This document shows, in pieces, positions 1-12,679 of a DNA stretch of 64,000 nucleotides (within the stretch, counting starts at the first letter, position 1; each line of letters starts with the position of its first letter). Under the pieces are notes generated by a model that saw only the letters and a program-made list of their open reading frames with translations, did no database searches and was not told where the DNA came from. This DNA comes from Anastatus disparis (lineage: Eukaryota; Arthropoda; Insecta; Hymenoptera; Eupelmidae): positions 124,001 to 188,000 of the forward strand of contig JAFFSR010000016.1 of NCBI GenBank assembly GCA_017163975.1. The letters run 5' to 3'. The position numbers and the translations under genes were made by a program.

Positions 1-882
1 TATCTATTATTTTAGAAATCATTTAATTTATTACAAAACTTTGAGTAACAAAAAAAAATAAGATCAAAGCACTAATAAAAAGAAGTATAATATCATATTT
101 AAAATACAAACAAGAAAACTATGCATGCCAAAAAATGTATTTAAGAGGAACACAGTAAATTAATCATAGTGAAACCTGTTTCTCTTTTTAATCCAATAGC
201 TATTGTCTATATATTCTCTCCTTATAAGAAAATTATAGGCAAATTGTACTTTAAAGGAAACTAAATTGTCAATCGACTATGAATAATTTGCTATTTTCAT
301 GAAAATACAAATAATATATAATCAATATTTTTCATAAAATGAGAAGGAGATAATTATGATAATGTTAGTGGAAGGCTTTTATTATTAAAAACAATCTCCA
401 TGTAATACTTGTTTGTATGGCCCACACTATATATTCCAACAATGTACTAATCTATAACATCATTAGTTTAAGATATTTTATCACAATTCCATTATTTCAA
501 ATATAAAAATATTCACAATCCTTAATATATAACAGTGTACCCTTGAGATAAATATTATAAATTTTTTTTTTAAGATTTGAGAAGGGAAATAGTTCTAAGC
601 ATCCAAAATTTTAGACTTATAAAGCTTTCTTAAGTTAGCATCCAAAATTATCATTTATAATAAAAATTGATATAAATCAATTGTTCATAAGGAATAAAAA
701 CATTTTATTATTACAACTGGTCTGAATCAACAATTAAAAGTTATTTAGGCTTCAATGAATAGACCAAACTCAAATGAAGATTATTATACAAACCTCATTC
801 TGTCTTTGTCTCTCTCGTGATAAGAATAAAGGCAGATGATACCACCTTAACTTGAGCTGGGGGTTGCTCCGGAGTGATAAAC
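1..882. other. AT-rich gene-free DNA
   Basis: No coding signature, RNA gene or clear repeat is visible on either strand. Short phrases near 850-880 (around GGGGTTGCTC) recur inverted near 1660-1680. This may be the remains of an older inverted repeat into which the MITE at 886-1583 inserted, but the match is short. Confidence 0.6.
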
Positions 883-885
883 TTA

Positions 886-1583
886 GGGTGAAATCAGATG
901 GTACGGAAATAAGGATACGGAACGTCACAAAACATCAATTCCGTATCCTTTAATTCCGTCAAAACTGAAACGGAGTAAAGGCGACGTCAAATAAGCAACG
1001 TCATATTGATTGTATTGTTATTTACTTTATAAGCTAGGTTATGTATACTGATAGTTAATAATAAAAAATAAAAAATTATTGAAAGGAAGTTAAATAAGTA
1101 TAGTAAAAACAGTTTTGAAGTAAATATGTCAATGAGTGAAGATGGAGAGTATTCTGGAGTAAGTATTAACAAAAAAACTTTCGTTTTAATTTTAAAAAGT
1201 CTATGACGCTTCTGTTATTCCGTCAAATTTTTCTCCCTATAGTCACATGGTGCGGAATATAAGTTCTGTGACGTCGATTAGCAATATTATAATTAAAAAA
1301 TTATGATGTTAATTAAAATATTTGGTTGTTATAACAAAATATATTTTATTTTTACAAGAAAATAATCTCATTACAATAACATTTTTTTATTATTTCTAAC
1401 TTTTTTAACATTTTTGTTTTTAATTTGAAATTCGCGGGCACATTTTTAGGTTATTTTTAACAGTTTTTCAGCTAAATTCCGCACCATGTGACTATAGGGA
1501 AAAAATTTGACGGAATTAAAGGATACGGAATTGATGTTTCGTGACGTTCCGTATCCTTATTTCCGTACCATCTGATTTCACCC
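886..1583. mobile_element. PIF/Harbinger-type MITE with an interrupted left TIR
   Basis: The ends are near-perfect inverted repeats beginning GGGTGAAATCAGATGG, continuing for about 75 bp (left 886-963, right from about 1505 to 1583). They are flanked by TTA on both sides (883-885 and 1584-1586). A 3-bp TWA target duplication and GGG termini are typical of PIF/Harbinger elements. After 963 the left TIR stops matching and resumes at 1217-1257, where it again pairs with 1475-1515. The 11-mer ATTCCGTCAAA occurs at both edges of the break (953-963 and 1217-1227), so about 253 bp seem to have been inserted into the left TIR with an 11-bp duplication, or gained by a rearrangement. No transposase is present. 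Confidence 0.75.
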
Positions 1584-1907
1584 TTAGTGTATCGATATAT
1601 TCTATCTTTGTTTAGCACATTGATTTCATATCTTCTGTCTCTGTGTTACAGAGTTGTGCAATTTTCTAGAGCAACCCCTCTGGGTCAAGCTTTAATAAAA
1701 CATTATGGGAACTAAACGTATAGTTTTTATTTTTCTACTTATTCTATAAAAAAATAAGTTATTTTTAAAATTGTGCTAATGCCATTTATCGGTGCTTTAT
1801 GTGCGCGTATCGCCTTCATTTTCCGAACTAATCATTAATTATCTATTTATTGTTTTTTATAAAAAAAAAATTTTTCTAACGAACAAAATTATCTATTTGT
1901 CAAGAAA

Positions 1908-2574
1908 TAGCCGTGGCAAATAGACCGTGTCGTTTCGTGCACTGAAAAGACATCGGCGCTGTTACAGGCACCTGTCTGTAGTTACGCCAAAATTTAGGCT
2001 CGAATTCATAGTCGTAACTTGAGTATTGAGTATCACTTGTAACTTAAGTATCGTTACTTGAGTATTAGCTGTTACTTCAATTGAGTATTGCATCTTTACC
2101 GACATTGAGGTAACAGCTGATACTCAAGTAACGATACTTAAGTTCCAAGTGACACTCAATACTCAAGTCACGATTATGAATTCGAGCCTTACAGTCCGTA
2201 CAATTCGTAGAATCGGTGTCGTGCGAGTTTGAGCCTGTACCATGAAAGTGCTGCAACGTCCTCTTGCGATGTAGGTTAGCACAGTACGTACAGTGCGTAA
2301 AATTGGCGCCACTCAAGCGCCGGTCGGCACCATATAGGCTGACAGTACGAGCGTCGCCACAGCCATACCTACGTGGCGAGTAACGTCCGGATGTCTATTT
2401 AGTGTGTGTAATGTCGTATCGTCATCTTTTAAAAATGAGTTAGACATCTTTTAAATTCAGACTCTATGCTCTCTTTGCAACGGTCACATTCATAAAGTCT
2501 GAATATAAAAGATGTTAAACTCATTTCTAAAAGATGACGACACACACGAAGCAACACGGCCTATTTGTGGCTAC
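1908..2574. repeat. Palindromic (fold-back) repeat with nested hairpins
   Basis: The outer ends pair imperfectly (AGCCGTGGCAAATAG near 1908 with the complement of CTATTTGTGGCT near 2560). Inside are two strong hairpins. The first is 1996-2075 with 2110-2188, built from CTTGAGTATTGAGTATCAC-like phrases. The second is about 2408-2465 with 2498-2550, around GTCATCTTTTAAAAATGAGT. No coding capacity is visible. It is probably a non-autonomous DNA element; no target duplication was identified. Confidence 0.5.
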
Positions 2575-2583
2575 TCCCTTTAA

Positions 2584-3841
2584 AGGGATGTCGGAGCTGC
2601 TGCAAGTAATTTTTGGTTTATTTTGTTTATTAATATCTTTTCAATTTAATTATTTGAACAAATATAATGACTTATCTGCACTAGAGCTAGGTTAGGAGAA
2701 TCATTTTAGTATATTACAGAATCGATTAAGTTTATTATTTATTTATAAGATTAAAATGAAAATTATACATGAAACTCGATAAACCTATTCAAATAACTTT
2801 TTATCAATGATCTGATTCATCAATGCAGTGCTCGATGCCCCACTTGTGTACAAATTATTATAAATCATTATAACTTATATTCTAGAGAAAACCCCTGTGA
2901 ATGTTACTAATTAAATTCTTAGGGTACTAAAGTCGAGATACAGCATTTTCTGTTTAGGTCTTCCAATTAGCATATCTTAATTGTTTTCGGCAAAATTCGA
3001 TAGCGGCATACATAAGATTCACAGTTTACATAATTCATTGAGTGCATGAATCAAAGTTTTTCATATTAGTAGCTTTAAAATCAAGGCTGTTTTTGAAGTT
3101 GGAATTTAGAAGAGTGAAACCATTAAGGAATGACCCCAGTTCACAAATTTGATACCTCATTTTTCACATTAATTAATAACATCTGTATCTCGGATCCAAA
3201 AAGGTTTGGGAAGACGTTTGAAAATAGCAAATGAAGGTGTTGATCTCTGCTACTGAATGAATGTTGCAGAGAAGTTAACTGATGCAAGTTTATACCTCAA
3301 TATCTTGAAATTCGTGAATCCTTGTTGACGGATTTGAAAATTAGCTTTTTTGATCGATTTTAAAAGTGTTATATCTCAGCTCCCGGTGGACGAAAATGGA
3401 CGTATAAAAAAAGAAAATAAAGGTTATGAGGTCAACTTTTAGACAAAATGTTGATAAAAGGTCCGTCGATAGAATTAAATACTGATAAATGAATTTATGT
3501 AATGAAAAAAATGTAATTTTTCGGAGAATTTTCTTGGGTTTTGGGTTCATGATTTTTTTTATTAGCTTATTTTATTGACCTAGAAATTTTTTTTAGCTTT
3601 TTATATATAAATATTGAAATTTCATCTGAATCTGATGCGGGAAAATAAGTTCTAATGGCCTAAAATAACTTTTGAAGAAAATATCTCCTAAAAATGGCAA
3701 AAAAAGCCATTTTTGATTACAGGCAGGGTTAGGACCCTTTCCTGATGGTAATTAGCGATTGGGATCTTGTTTTTTTATGACAAATAACTCACCTAAACTT
3801 CTGGAGAATGAACTTTTTGAGTTTGGGAAATAAGGGACACC

Positions 3842-3846
<5 letters not shown>
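2584..3846. other. Gene-free DNA with a dispersed-repeat copy at its left end
   Basis: The first ~110 bp (from GGGATGTCGGAGCTGC at 2585) closely resemble the left end of the TTAA-flanked element at 63131-63532, and TTAA lies at 2580-2583, so a member of the same family begins here. Its right end is not clear. The rest, to 3846, shows no coding region, RNA gene or organised repeat that I can support. Confidence 0.45.
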
Positions 3847-3847
<1 letters not shown>

Positions 3848-3883
<36 letters not shown>

Positions 3884-5793
3884 TATACTCATAGCAAGAT
3901 GTTTCTACGCCGCGTGATGTAGCTGTGCATACACATGTGGAATCGACCAATGAGGAACAACTATGAGTAGAAATCTCCGATAATCGATGTTTCTACTGCG
4001 TGAAGCAACATAGCAACTTCGAATACAGTACAAATTTTACTAGAGTGATAGAGATAGAAGATCCGCGACCAAAAGTCGATTAAGCTGTCGATAGCGACTC
4101 GTAACTGAAGGGATCAAAAGAGAGACTAAGACGTGACGAGAAAGAAGGATGGAAAATGGAGAGTAGCTAGGTGCGACAGAGATGGACAACCGAGCGAAGG
4201 GTAATGTGATTTCCTTCTTCTTGAAAGAGGATGATTCTTGTATCAGCCGCCTTCGAGTGCACTTGATAGTAGTGCAAAATCTGTTTTTTTTTGAGAGAAT
4301 ATCAGAGAGATTAAGGAGAAAAGGAAAGGAGATCCGAATAGAGAAGCCGTGAGCCTGCAACAACGAGAAAAAGAGACAAAAAAGGGAGAAGAAAAACTAC
4401 GGTGAAACACCACCACAGACGACGACTCGGCGACCGGGAGTGATCATCTACTGGGGCCACCATCGTTATCCCTCGACCACGCCATTTTTCATCGACCAGC
4501 TCCACGTCCTTCTTTGTTTTGTTTTATTATTAAGAGGAAATCTTCAGCAGAGCGACCGTAAGTGGGATTCTACCAGCGGGTTAGCAAGTAAGAAATAGTA
4601 TGTTTTTTTTATTCTGTTGGTTTTCCTCGATACCTTTCTCGATTTTCCTTAAGAGATATATATTTTTGTGTTATTACCTAATATGATAAAGTTTCTTGAT
4701 TTCGATCGCGAGTAGCTTAAAAGTAGAATCAGTGCGGTTTAGTGAAAATACGAATAAAGACATTAAAAATAAAAACAAGTGTAAGTTAAAAGAGAAAAGA
4801 GAAAACCACGTGTGAAGGCGTTCATGCTTAGCAACGCGACGCCATTTTGTGTTATAAATTAAATGAGAAATTCGTAATTATTAAAGTCAAAGAAATTTGT
4901 TTCTGTTGAATTCTGATTGTGAATCCTTATATTACTGAAAAATAGTTAAAATGAAATAAATATACGACGCGGCGGCCATTGTGAAATTGTGCGAGCGAGA
5001 TAGCTATACGTTAGTTATTAATTAAATTAAGAGTTCTTTCTTTTTGTACAGAGTAGCGCGAGTGATACTAAGATTAATTCTTTTAATATTTTAAGTGCGA
5101 ATTATCAGTGCCGGGTTGTGCGACCGCACAGTAAGGAAATAGAGCGTCGCATGATTAAAATCTCAAATAATTATTATTTAATCTAATAACTGATTAACTA
5201 ATTATACGTGTAAATAAAGAAAGTGCTCTTTTTGTCTTCTGCGCATGCGCACGGCCCAAGTGCGGGAAATTAATTAAGCGGCGTTCTTTTTTTTTATATA
5301 TCATTGCGTATTGTGAGAAAAGTTCACCTTTTTAAATTGATAATATAAGAAATTTGAAATTCAAGTTAAATAGAGAGTCAAATAATTATTTTTGCCTTTC
5401 CTCTTTTCAGGACCAAAATCATAGTAAATAAAAATAATCAAATCATTCATTTTTCTTGAATAGTTAGAGTCATTTAATATCAATAGTTTTTTTTTATTAA
5501 TTCAAAATTTACTTTGCTTCTTATTTAATAAACATTGTTATTTTTAACTTCTGATTTTCTTTTACTAAATCATAAATTACATTGAAATTTTCTGGACTAC
5601 TCTGATCGTTATAGAACCAGCCTATAACCCGAGGTGGGCCAGTAAGTATTGACCCCCTCTGCAGTTGCTCTACCCAGCTAGATGAGCAGGGTTCACTGGC
5701 GCTCAATTAAAAATAATTATAAATCTTGTGAACCCAGGTAAGTTCGTGGCTTCGGGGATTCACTTGGAGGTCCGAGAAATTTGCCACGTAACA
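3848..5793 (+). repeat. 5'-truncated left LTR of the gypsy-type element
   Basis: This segment is a direct copy of the right LTR from 14038 to 15978 (1.94 kb each). The first part, for example GTGTAGAAACATC-like phrases and the ATCTCCGATAATCGATG block, is nearly identical. The copy begins inside a (TA)n run (3847-3889) and lacks the ~400 bp that start the right LTR, so the 5' end was lost at the microsatellite. It ends ...CCACGTAACA directly before the primer-binding site. Frames inside it are shadows. Confidence 0.85.
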
Positions 5794-5796
5794 AAC

Positions 5797-5814
5797 TGGC
5801 ACCCAAGGTGGGGC
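5797..5814 (+). promoter_or_regulatory. Retrotransposon primer-binding site
   Basis: TGGCACCCAAGGTGGGGC lies 3 nt after the left LTR end. The second copy at 15982-15999 reads TGGCGCCCAACGTGGGGC. Such a TGGCGCCC block immediately after an LTR is the usual tRNA 3'-end pairing site for minus-strand priming. I do not assign the tRNA. Confidence 0.75.
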
Positions 5815-6840
5815 TATTAAATATGAAATTACGTGGTTCTACGCGACGCGATTTTGAGGTTAGGTTCGAAAAATTTTTTAATTTTGTGATTTTTGCGTAA
5901 AGAAAACCAACAGAAGACCTGTGCTCAGTGTTTTATAAATATTTAGTTTCATGTATAAATTCATATTTAAAATTGCTGCGTAAATTCATATAGAAACATA
6001 AAAATTAAAGTTTCAAGAGAGAGTGCAATTAATTAAAGTGGTGAGAGAAATTGCGCATTGAGAACAGGTGTTAGCGCGTGCGTTATTTATAATTGCGAAC
6101 ATATATATTGAATATTTTTAACATATATAAATATAAAATAGATAGTACTTATCTCTTTTCTGCTCATATATCTAAAGACTCAGATTGTTAAGGGATATTA
6201 GATATAGGTGCAAATGGTAAAATTGTAAATCACAAGTGTGAGCACCCATTTTGTCCCCAAAGTGAGTAGATTACAGGATAATTAGTAAAAATTCTGATCT
6301 ATATTAGATATAATTATTGCAAAAATCCTGTAATTTACATGAGTAGTAGTTTTTGCTTCTCTTGAAAGTTTAAAAGGAGATGGTTTAAAAGTTCTGGTGT
6401 TACCCTGTGGTGTTAGCTACATTTAATCGTTGCTACCAGTGTTATAATATATAATTTCTCTGAAAAGTCAAATTTTTTTGTTTGCGTTATTCTTTCAGGA
6501 AGATATTTCAAGACAGTATTATAACTCAAGAATCAAGAGATATTTAAAATATTGTAATATAAGAAAAATTTTATGTTTAAAACCTTACCCCAAAATTCCT
6601 ACCTACAATTGTTTTATTTATTATATCATATTTATCTATATACATATTTTTTTTTATCACTGGTAGCACGGTTACCCCTATTCGACCCTTGAGGCGACCA
6701 AAGTTAAGATTGTTGTGTACCTTTGCTCGTGTCGTTTTCGTCTCTATTTGAAGTATCTAGAGACACGAAATAGCTCGTTAGTAACCCGTTTTTTTTGTTC
6801 TTCTTATATTTCGGTTTTATCGTCAAGAAATTAGAATAAA
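5815..6840 (+). other. Untranslated leader of the gypsy-type element
   Basis: About 1 kb between the PBS and the first gag ATG at 6841 has no open frame of coding quality. Its first ~120 bp are duplicated at 16000-16115 behind the right LTR. The sequence is AT-rich with no structure I can support. Confidence 0.55.
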
Positions 6841-9800
6841 ATGAAACGTTGTACTGCTATTGACGCGACCATAAACAAACAGGGCCAAGGTTGGAAAGGT
6901 CTCCTTAAAGAAAATAGGGATCTGAGGAAATTAGCCAGGTGTATAAAAGCGCTGCAGCCGAAGAAATTAATAAAACCGCTGGACTGAAGGGACCTTAGTA
7001 CTCATGGAGACATAGATATTTTGAAAGAAAGACTGACAAGATACAACATTAGTAAGTGCCAACCAGAAATTGATGTTGGGTGGAATCCATTCATTGATGA
7101 AAGGGGATTGGAGATGCCAGTGACCACTGCAGCGTTGAATATAATGAAAGAAGTTCCAGACGTAGACGTTAGGAAAAAGAGAGGTCGATCACCCAAAAAA
7201 GTATCAAAAGAAAAAGCTACGGAATCGGAGGTGTGGGAAACCAGTTCACAAAGAGTCAAACTTTCTGAAGTGGGCCACTAAAAATCGAGTAGTTGAATTT
7301 AATATAATTTTTCACAGATAATTGAAGGTTTATATGTCAAAATCAATGTCTTAAAATATTTTTGGAAAATTTCAATTTTTGAAATATTTATAAACAAATG
7401 AATTTTTTTTCGCTATTTTGATAAAATAGTGATTTCTCAGCAACTATTCGATAAAAATTAATGAAATTTGGTTTACATATGTATTAATACTAATAGAATA
7501 ATATACTAAAAACTTTTTTTATAAAAACCGAAAATTATTTTTAAAAAAACCATTTTGCAATAAGCTATTGAAAATTTATTCAACTTCTCCTAAGGCTAGG
7601 AAATTTTTTCAGGGGGGATTTAATTTTTAAAGCATAAAACTAAAAATACGTGGAAGAAAATTTTAGTGCACTTAATTAGAAAAATAATTATGCATTTTTA
7701 AATATTGGAGTATGAGCGCAGGCTGACTGGTTTTTGGCTTGTAAAATGAAAACTACTAAGAGAATTACTATGGTGTCAATAGAAAATTTGTAGAAAATTA
7801 AATTATCAAGAAAATGAGAGGTCAAGCGATCTGATCGGTTTATTAGAACCGAAAAAAATTTGGAAAAACGGGAGAATTTTTCGTTTTTTCAAAAATTTAT
7901 AACTTTGTTATTTATGAAGATTAAGAGCTGAAATTTGGCATCGAAGTAAATAATTATATCTTTTTTAACGGTCCGAAGGCAGATACTATCGGATTATTAG
8001 TTTCTGCGCATTTGCAATTTTAATTTTTTTACGCTTTTTTTTGTCAGGTTGTTATTAATTTTTTAAAATCGTTGTACATACTTTTCCAAAACGGTTTTGA
8101 AAACTAGAAATAAAATACTATTGAACATAATTTTAAGTTTTTATTAAAATAGTGTAAAAAATTAAAAAAATTAAACGCTTTACGGCACGCGCCTGTATAT
8201 GTATATTGCTTCCCGTACATCCCCACTTTTTACTGTCCGTCGCATGCTCGGCCGTTTACATTGATGTTATATAGTGCATATTTCATAATAAAAACTTGGA
8301 ATAATGTTTAATGGTATTTTATTTCTAGTTTTCAAAACCGTTTTGGAAAAGTATGTACAACGATTTTAAAAAATTAATAACAACCTGACAAAAAAAAGCG
8401 TAAAAAAAATTAAAATTGCAAATGCGCAGAAACTAATAATCCGATAGTATCTGCCTTCGGACCGTTAAAAGAAGATATAATTATTTACTTCGATGCCAAA
8501 TTTCAGCTCTTAATCTTCATAAATAACAAAGTTATGAATTTTTGAAAAAACGAAAAATTCTCCCGTTTTTCCAAATTTTTTTCGGTTCTAATAAACCGAT
8601 CAGATCGCTTGACCTCTCATTTTTTTGATAATTTAATTTTCTACAAATTTTCTATTGACACCATAGTAATTCTCTTAGTAGTTTTCATTTTACAAGCCAA
8701 AAACCAGTCAGTCTGCGCTCATACTCCAATATTTAAAAATGCATAATTATTTTTCTAATTAAGTGCACTAAAATTTTCTTCCACGTATTTTTAGTTTTAT
8801 GCTTTAAAAATCAAATCCCCCCTGAAAAAATTTCCTAGCCTTAGGAGAAGTTGAATAAATTTTCAATAGCTTATTGCAAAATGGTTTTTTTAAAAATAAT
8901 TTTCGGTTTTTATAAAAAAAGTTTTTAGTATATTATTCTATTAGTATTAATACATATGTAAACCAAATTTCGTTAATTTTTATCGAATAGTTGCTGAGAA
9001 ATCACTATTTTATCAAAATAGCGAAAAAAAATTCATTTGTTTATAAATATTTCAAAAATTGAAATTTCCCAAAAATATTTTAAGACATTGATTTTGACAT
9101 ATAAACCTTCAATTATCTGTGAAAAATTATATTAAATTCAACTACTCGATTTTTAGTGGCCCACTTCAGAAAGTTTGACTCAAAGTGAGTTTGATGTTTC
9201 GGAGAAAAGAGTTATTGATATTCATAGCCCAAGTACTAGCGCAATAGAACAAATGATACCTCTGCCAATGAATGCGACACCTTCAGCGAACTTGGGACGA
9301 ACAACGGTCACCCTTAAAGCATCTCTGGCTAAGTTAGCTATGATACCTGTATTACAAGAATTCTTGAAGAGAGCAGACTTTGAAGTGGCAATGATGTCAC
9401 AATATACAACTACTCCACAAAGCAGTATGATATCGCCGGACTCTAGTAACCCAGGAATACAGGCTCAAAACGAAACAACGAGAAATAATAAGCAAATAGA
9501 GATAACAGAAGAGCAAAACGAGAACCAAGGAACGAAAAACCTTAATAGAAGAACAACACCATCAAGACAGTCAGCGCCCGCTAATAGACAGCAGAGACTC
9601 CCCGCCGCGACCTGAACAAGAAGCAATCGATTCCGATAATGCGATGGAAGAAACGTACGAGCACTTACCGGGAATGATGCAGAGAAGTAGATTAAATAGC
9701 GAAACACCCAACAGAAGGAAGCAAGCAAAGTCAAATGTAGATAAGGGTTCACGACAGAAAATAAGAAGAGTGACAGAACAATTAACAAGAGAGACAATAC

Positions 9801-11255
9801 GTAGCAAATCAGGGACAGAAGCATCTACGAATTCAACAAATAGTCATCATAGAAGACCTGAGGATGAGAATTACAGTGAAGAAGAGGAAACTTTAAGTGA
9901 GAGCTTAAGTCACGAATCTAGCAATAGTGATGAGAACCCTACGCCGCCAAAAGATAAATATACAAGTAAGAAAAAGAGGTGTCATTGTAAGAAACGGCCG
10001 TCAGACTCGGACACATACAGCAGTGACAGCGACGCGCCGACCAGAAGACACAAAAAGAAGAGTAACTGTAAGAAGAGCTCACATAAACGTAGTGGAAAAA
10101 AAAGTGTTAGAATTCTGAAAGACTGGAACCTAACGTTCTTAGGTGAAGGCAAAGAAGGGCCAGAAGACTTTCTAAGACGATTAGGTAAGTGCAAAAAGAA
10201 TTCAGAACTAAAAACTAAAGAAATTCTGAATGCACTACCTTTAGTTCTGTCAGAATCAGCAAGTAGATGGTTTGATGGCGCAGAAAAAGAGATTCGTACT
10301 TGGAAAGAGTTTAAGAAAGCTTTCAGGCATAGATTCGTCGGTGAGTTACACAAAGTAGATATCTGGGAGGAATTAAGAGTAAGAACACAAGCAAGAGGAG
10401 AATTAATTACCAACTATCTCGATTGCGTAAAAATAATAATTGGACATTTCAAGCGACCACCGTCACTCAGAAGTCTATTGGATGTAGTCTATTGTAATTT
10501 ACTGCCAGAATATAGAAAACATATGTCAGATAAAACAATAGATTCCTTTAGCGCAATTGAGAAGTACGGACACCGGTTAGAGCAACAGAAAGACTTAGAT
10601 AAGCGTTACACACCACCACCACCAAAAGAGTCTTCTAAAATACCTGGTGCTGCTCACAGGGGCGAAATAAGACAGAATAAAGTAGCTGCGGTTAAACAAG
10701 ACAGTGAAAGCGAAGAAGAAATAGAAAATAGGAGTGTTAAGAAAGGTGGAGAGCAAAAGAAGGCGAGGAACAGAATAAAGAAAACAAGCGTAAGAGAGGA
10801 GCCTGTAGCAGCAGTACAAGCCTCAGAGATTAATGCGAACATTCCCACTGAGCAACCAATAGCAAACCAGCGATTCGCAGGACCTCAAACGACCTATGCT
10901 ACAGTAACAGCAAATAATGTAGCACCGAACGCGATGGAAAATACTTATAGGCAGACCTATTATCCAACGGCTCAGACACAACAAGCTTGGTCGAATCAGA
11001 GACAATATCGATCAAATACACCTCCAATGCAAAGAAGGTGGGGTAATAACCCAGCCAATAGGAATTATTCGTCGCGACCATGGGGTAATAATAAACCGGC
11101 TAGAACTCCACAAGGAGAGAGACCGTGGATGAACCGTGTTATACATGTCAAAGAGTAGGATATAGAGCGTCAGAGTGTCCACAACGAACATGCTACTCGT
11201 GTGGTGTCATAGGTCATAGTGCAAATGAGTGTCCAAATAAAATGGCCAAGATAAG
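6841..11255 (+). pseudogene. gag: Broken gag polyprotein of a Ty3/gypsy-type retrotransposon
   Basis: Gag packages the element RNA in cytoplasmic particles. The frame starts at ATG 6841, has an in-frame TGA (about 6984), and reads through a short helical, SAP-like segment (about 7000-7070). It is then split by a fold-back element (7254-9180). The CAAAG duplication at 7249 and 9181 restores the frame exactly when the insert is removed. A frame change near 9590 leads into a 504-codon stretch (9644-11158). This holds basic and acidic repeats, then the Retrotrans_gag core, with an A-S-R-W-F motif followed by W-K-E-F-K-K-A-F near codons 205-230. Another frame change near 11125 leads to two zinc knuckles (11137-11236). 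The second is a perfect CX2CX4HX4C; the first has Tyr where His is expected. Overall this is a once-complete gag, now inactive. Confidence 0.85.
7254..9180. mobile_element. 1.9 kb fold-back element inserted in gag
   Basis: Two arms of roughly 880 bp are nearly perfect inverted copies, starting AGTCAAACTTTCTGAAGTGG and ending in its complement. The centre at about 8160-8290 is unpaired. A 5-bp duplication CAAAG flanks it (7249-7253, 9181-9185). No transposase frame is present. The arm similarity is so high that the element is either young or kept alike by gene conversion. A 5-bp duplication with AGTC termini does not let me choose a superfamily. Confidence 0.85.
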
Positions 11256-12095
11256 TTGTCAGGTGCGTGGACAACAGGGTACAGTATTCAAAAACTGCAA
11301 CAACTGTGCACAGCTAAGAGCACGTTTGGGAAACGGACAAGCGAGGGAGCAGAATCAAGAGCTATTCCCCCAGACATACAGCGCCGCGACCCAGAGCCAA
11401 TAAAAGAAAGCGAGCAAACTAAGATAAGAGGGAGCAATAGAGGAGCAATACCTAAGAGTAAAGAGCAAATAAAGAAGAGTGAAAATTTAATAGTAAAGAG
11501 TAAAGATACAAGAGAGCAAACAGATAAAAGAGATAAGACAAGAGAGAAAGAGTATAAGAATAAAGAAATTAAGAGTGAATTTAAAAGAAAAAGAGTGAGT
11601 GCAGAGGCTAGAGAGGGGGTAACTAGTTCTAAATTGCCAAATATTGAAGGAGCAAATGCTCAAACAATTGCATCGCAAGCAAAGAGTGACGCTCCATCGA
11701 TGTATGCATGGCCAATCTTAGAACAATTACCAAGAAGTGTAGAAAACCAATGGAAAGACATCGAAGAACCAACGACCACTCAGTTCGATCAAACGTCGAT
11801 TAATACGAAAGCTTTGGAAAACGTAAGACTTGCGATGCCAGATGAAGTAAGAGACATAGTTAACAAATTAATAGTTGACACGTTTCCAAAATCTGACAAA
11901 GAAGCGGATAATCAAAGTGACTGTATAGCTAATCAGACAAAAGGAGAGAACACGGAGCAAATCAACGGAACTAAAAGATTGAAATTCCATAAAAATCCTG
12001 CACATGGTGATTTACTCTTTAACGGCCAAGATAAAAAAAAAGCAAATATACAAAAAAAACAAAACAACGGATACAACAAGAGAAAAAGAGAATAA
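11256..12095 (+). pseudogene. Gag-pol linker reading frame (Lys/Glu-rich)
   Basis: A 279-codon frame follows the zinc knuckles and carries long charged stretches rich in Lys, Glu and Arg with little predicted fold. It overlaps the protease frame that starts upstream in a different register (12004). Such a charged linker between nucleocapsid and protease fits the position, but no domain is recognised. It may be partly out of the original frame; I treat it as part of the decayed gag-pol. Confidence 0.45.
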
Positions 12096-12326
12096 AAGTC
12101 AAACAGAGATAGACAGAAAAGAGCAAACAGATATAGAGCATCAACAAGAATTGGTGAAAACAAATCAAAAGATAGGAAATGATGATTTTATAGGAAGCTC
12201 AGTCACCGCAATCGGAAGTAAAAATAGACATATGCTCATCGTTGTCATCGGAGGATGTTGCAGAAAAGCTTTATTCGACTCAGGTGCGACCGTATCAATA
12301 GTAGGAGCAGACCCTATTAAAAAAAA
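12096..12326 (+). pseudogene. Retroviral-type aspartic protease fragment
   Basis: The frame that is open from 12004 to 12411 contains a hydrophobic strand followed by L-F-D-S-G-A-T-V-S-I-V-G (catalytic Asp codon 12277-12279). This is the canonical active-site turn of retropepsins, which cut the gag-pol polyprotein as homodimers. Only the N-terminal half, through the active site, is present. The coding sequence is interrupted at about 12320 by a palindromic MITE, and the frame beyond resumes as unrelated pol remnants. The protease cannot be functional. Confidence 0.8.
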
Positions 12327-12676
12327 TCAGGTGATAAATCACCTGATTTATCAGGTGATTTATCATGCCAAAACATCATGTAACGATTTTGTTGGTCTTT
12401 ACACATTTTAAACCATGCTTAGTCAATTTAGAACAATTTTTGAAAATTTTGGAAAATTTTGAACTTAGAAAATTTTTTAGATAATTTGGTCTTAGAAAAA
12501 ATTTTGACTAAATCACAAAAAAATTTCTAAGTTCAAAAATTTCAAAAATTTTTCAAAAATTGTTCTAAATTGACTAAGCATGGTTTAAAACATGTAAAAA
12601 CCAACAAAATCTATACATGATATTTTGGCATGATAAATCACCTGATAAATCAGGTGACTTGTCACCTGATATTTTT
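12320..12676. mobile_element. Palindromic MITE inside the protease/pol region
   Basis: The ends consist of interleaved short palindromes (TCAGGTGATAAATCACCTGA type) at 12327-12365 and 12630-12670. Longer arms pair to the centre near 12480 and include CCATGCTTAGTCAATTTAG and its complement. There is no coding capacity. A target duplication is unclear; TATT flanks both sides loosely. It lies directly after the protease active site. Confidence 0.75.
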
Positions 12677-12679
12677 CAC

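Noticed and set aside
3341..3550. 69-codon minus-strand frame as a gene
   Set aside because: AT-rich composition, no domain, no promoter or splice context.
4040..4505. Frames of 64-107 codons in the LTRs (also 14434-14718)
   Set aside because: Located inside LTR sequence and not conserved between the two LTR copies.
9465..9824. Minus-strand frames of 78-143 codons across gag (9465-11081)
   Set aside because: Antisense shadows of the Lys/Glu-rich gag; hydrophobic runs are the complement of lysine codons.
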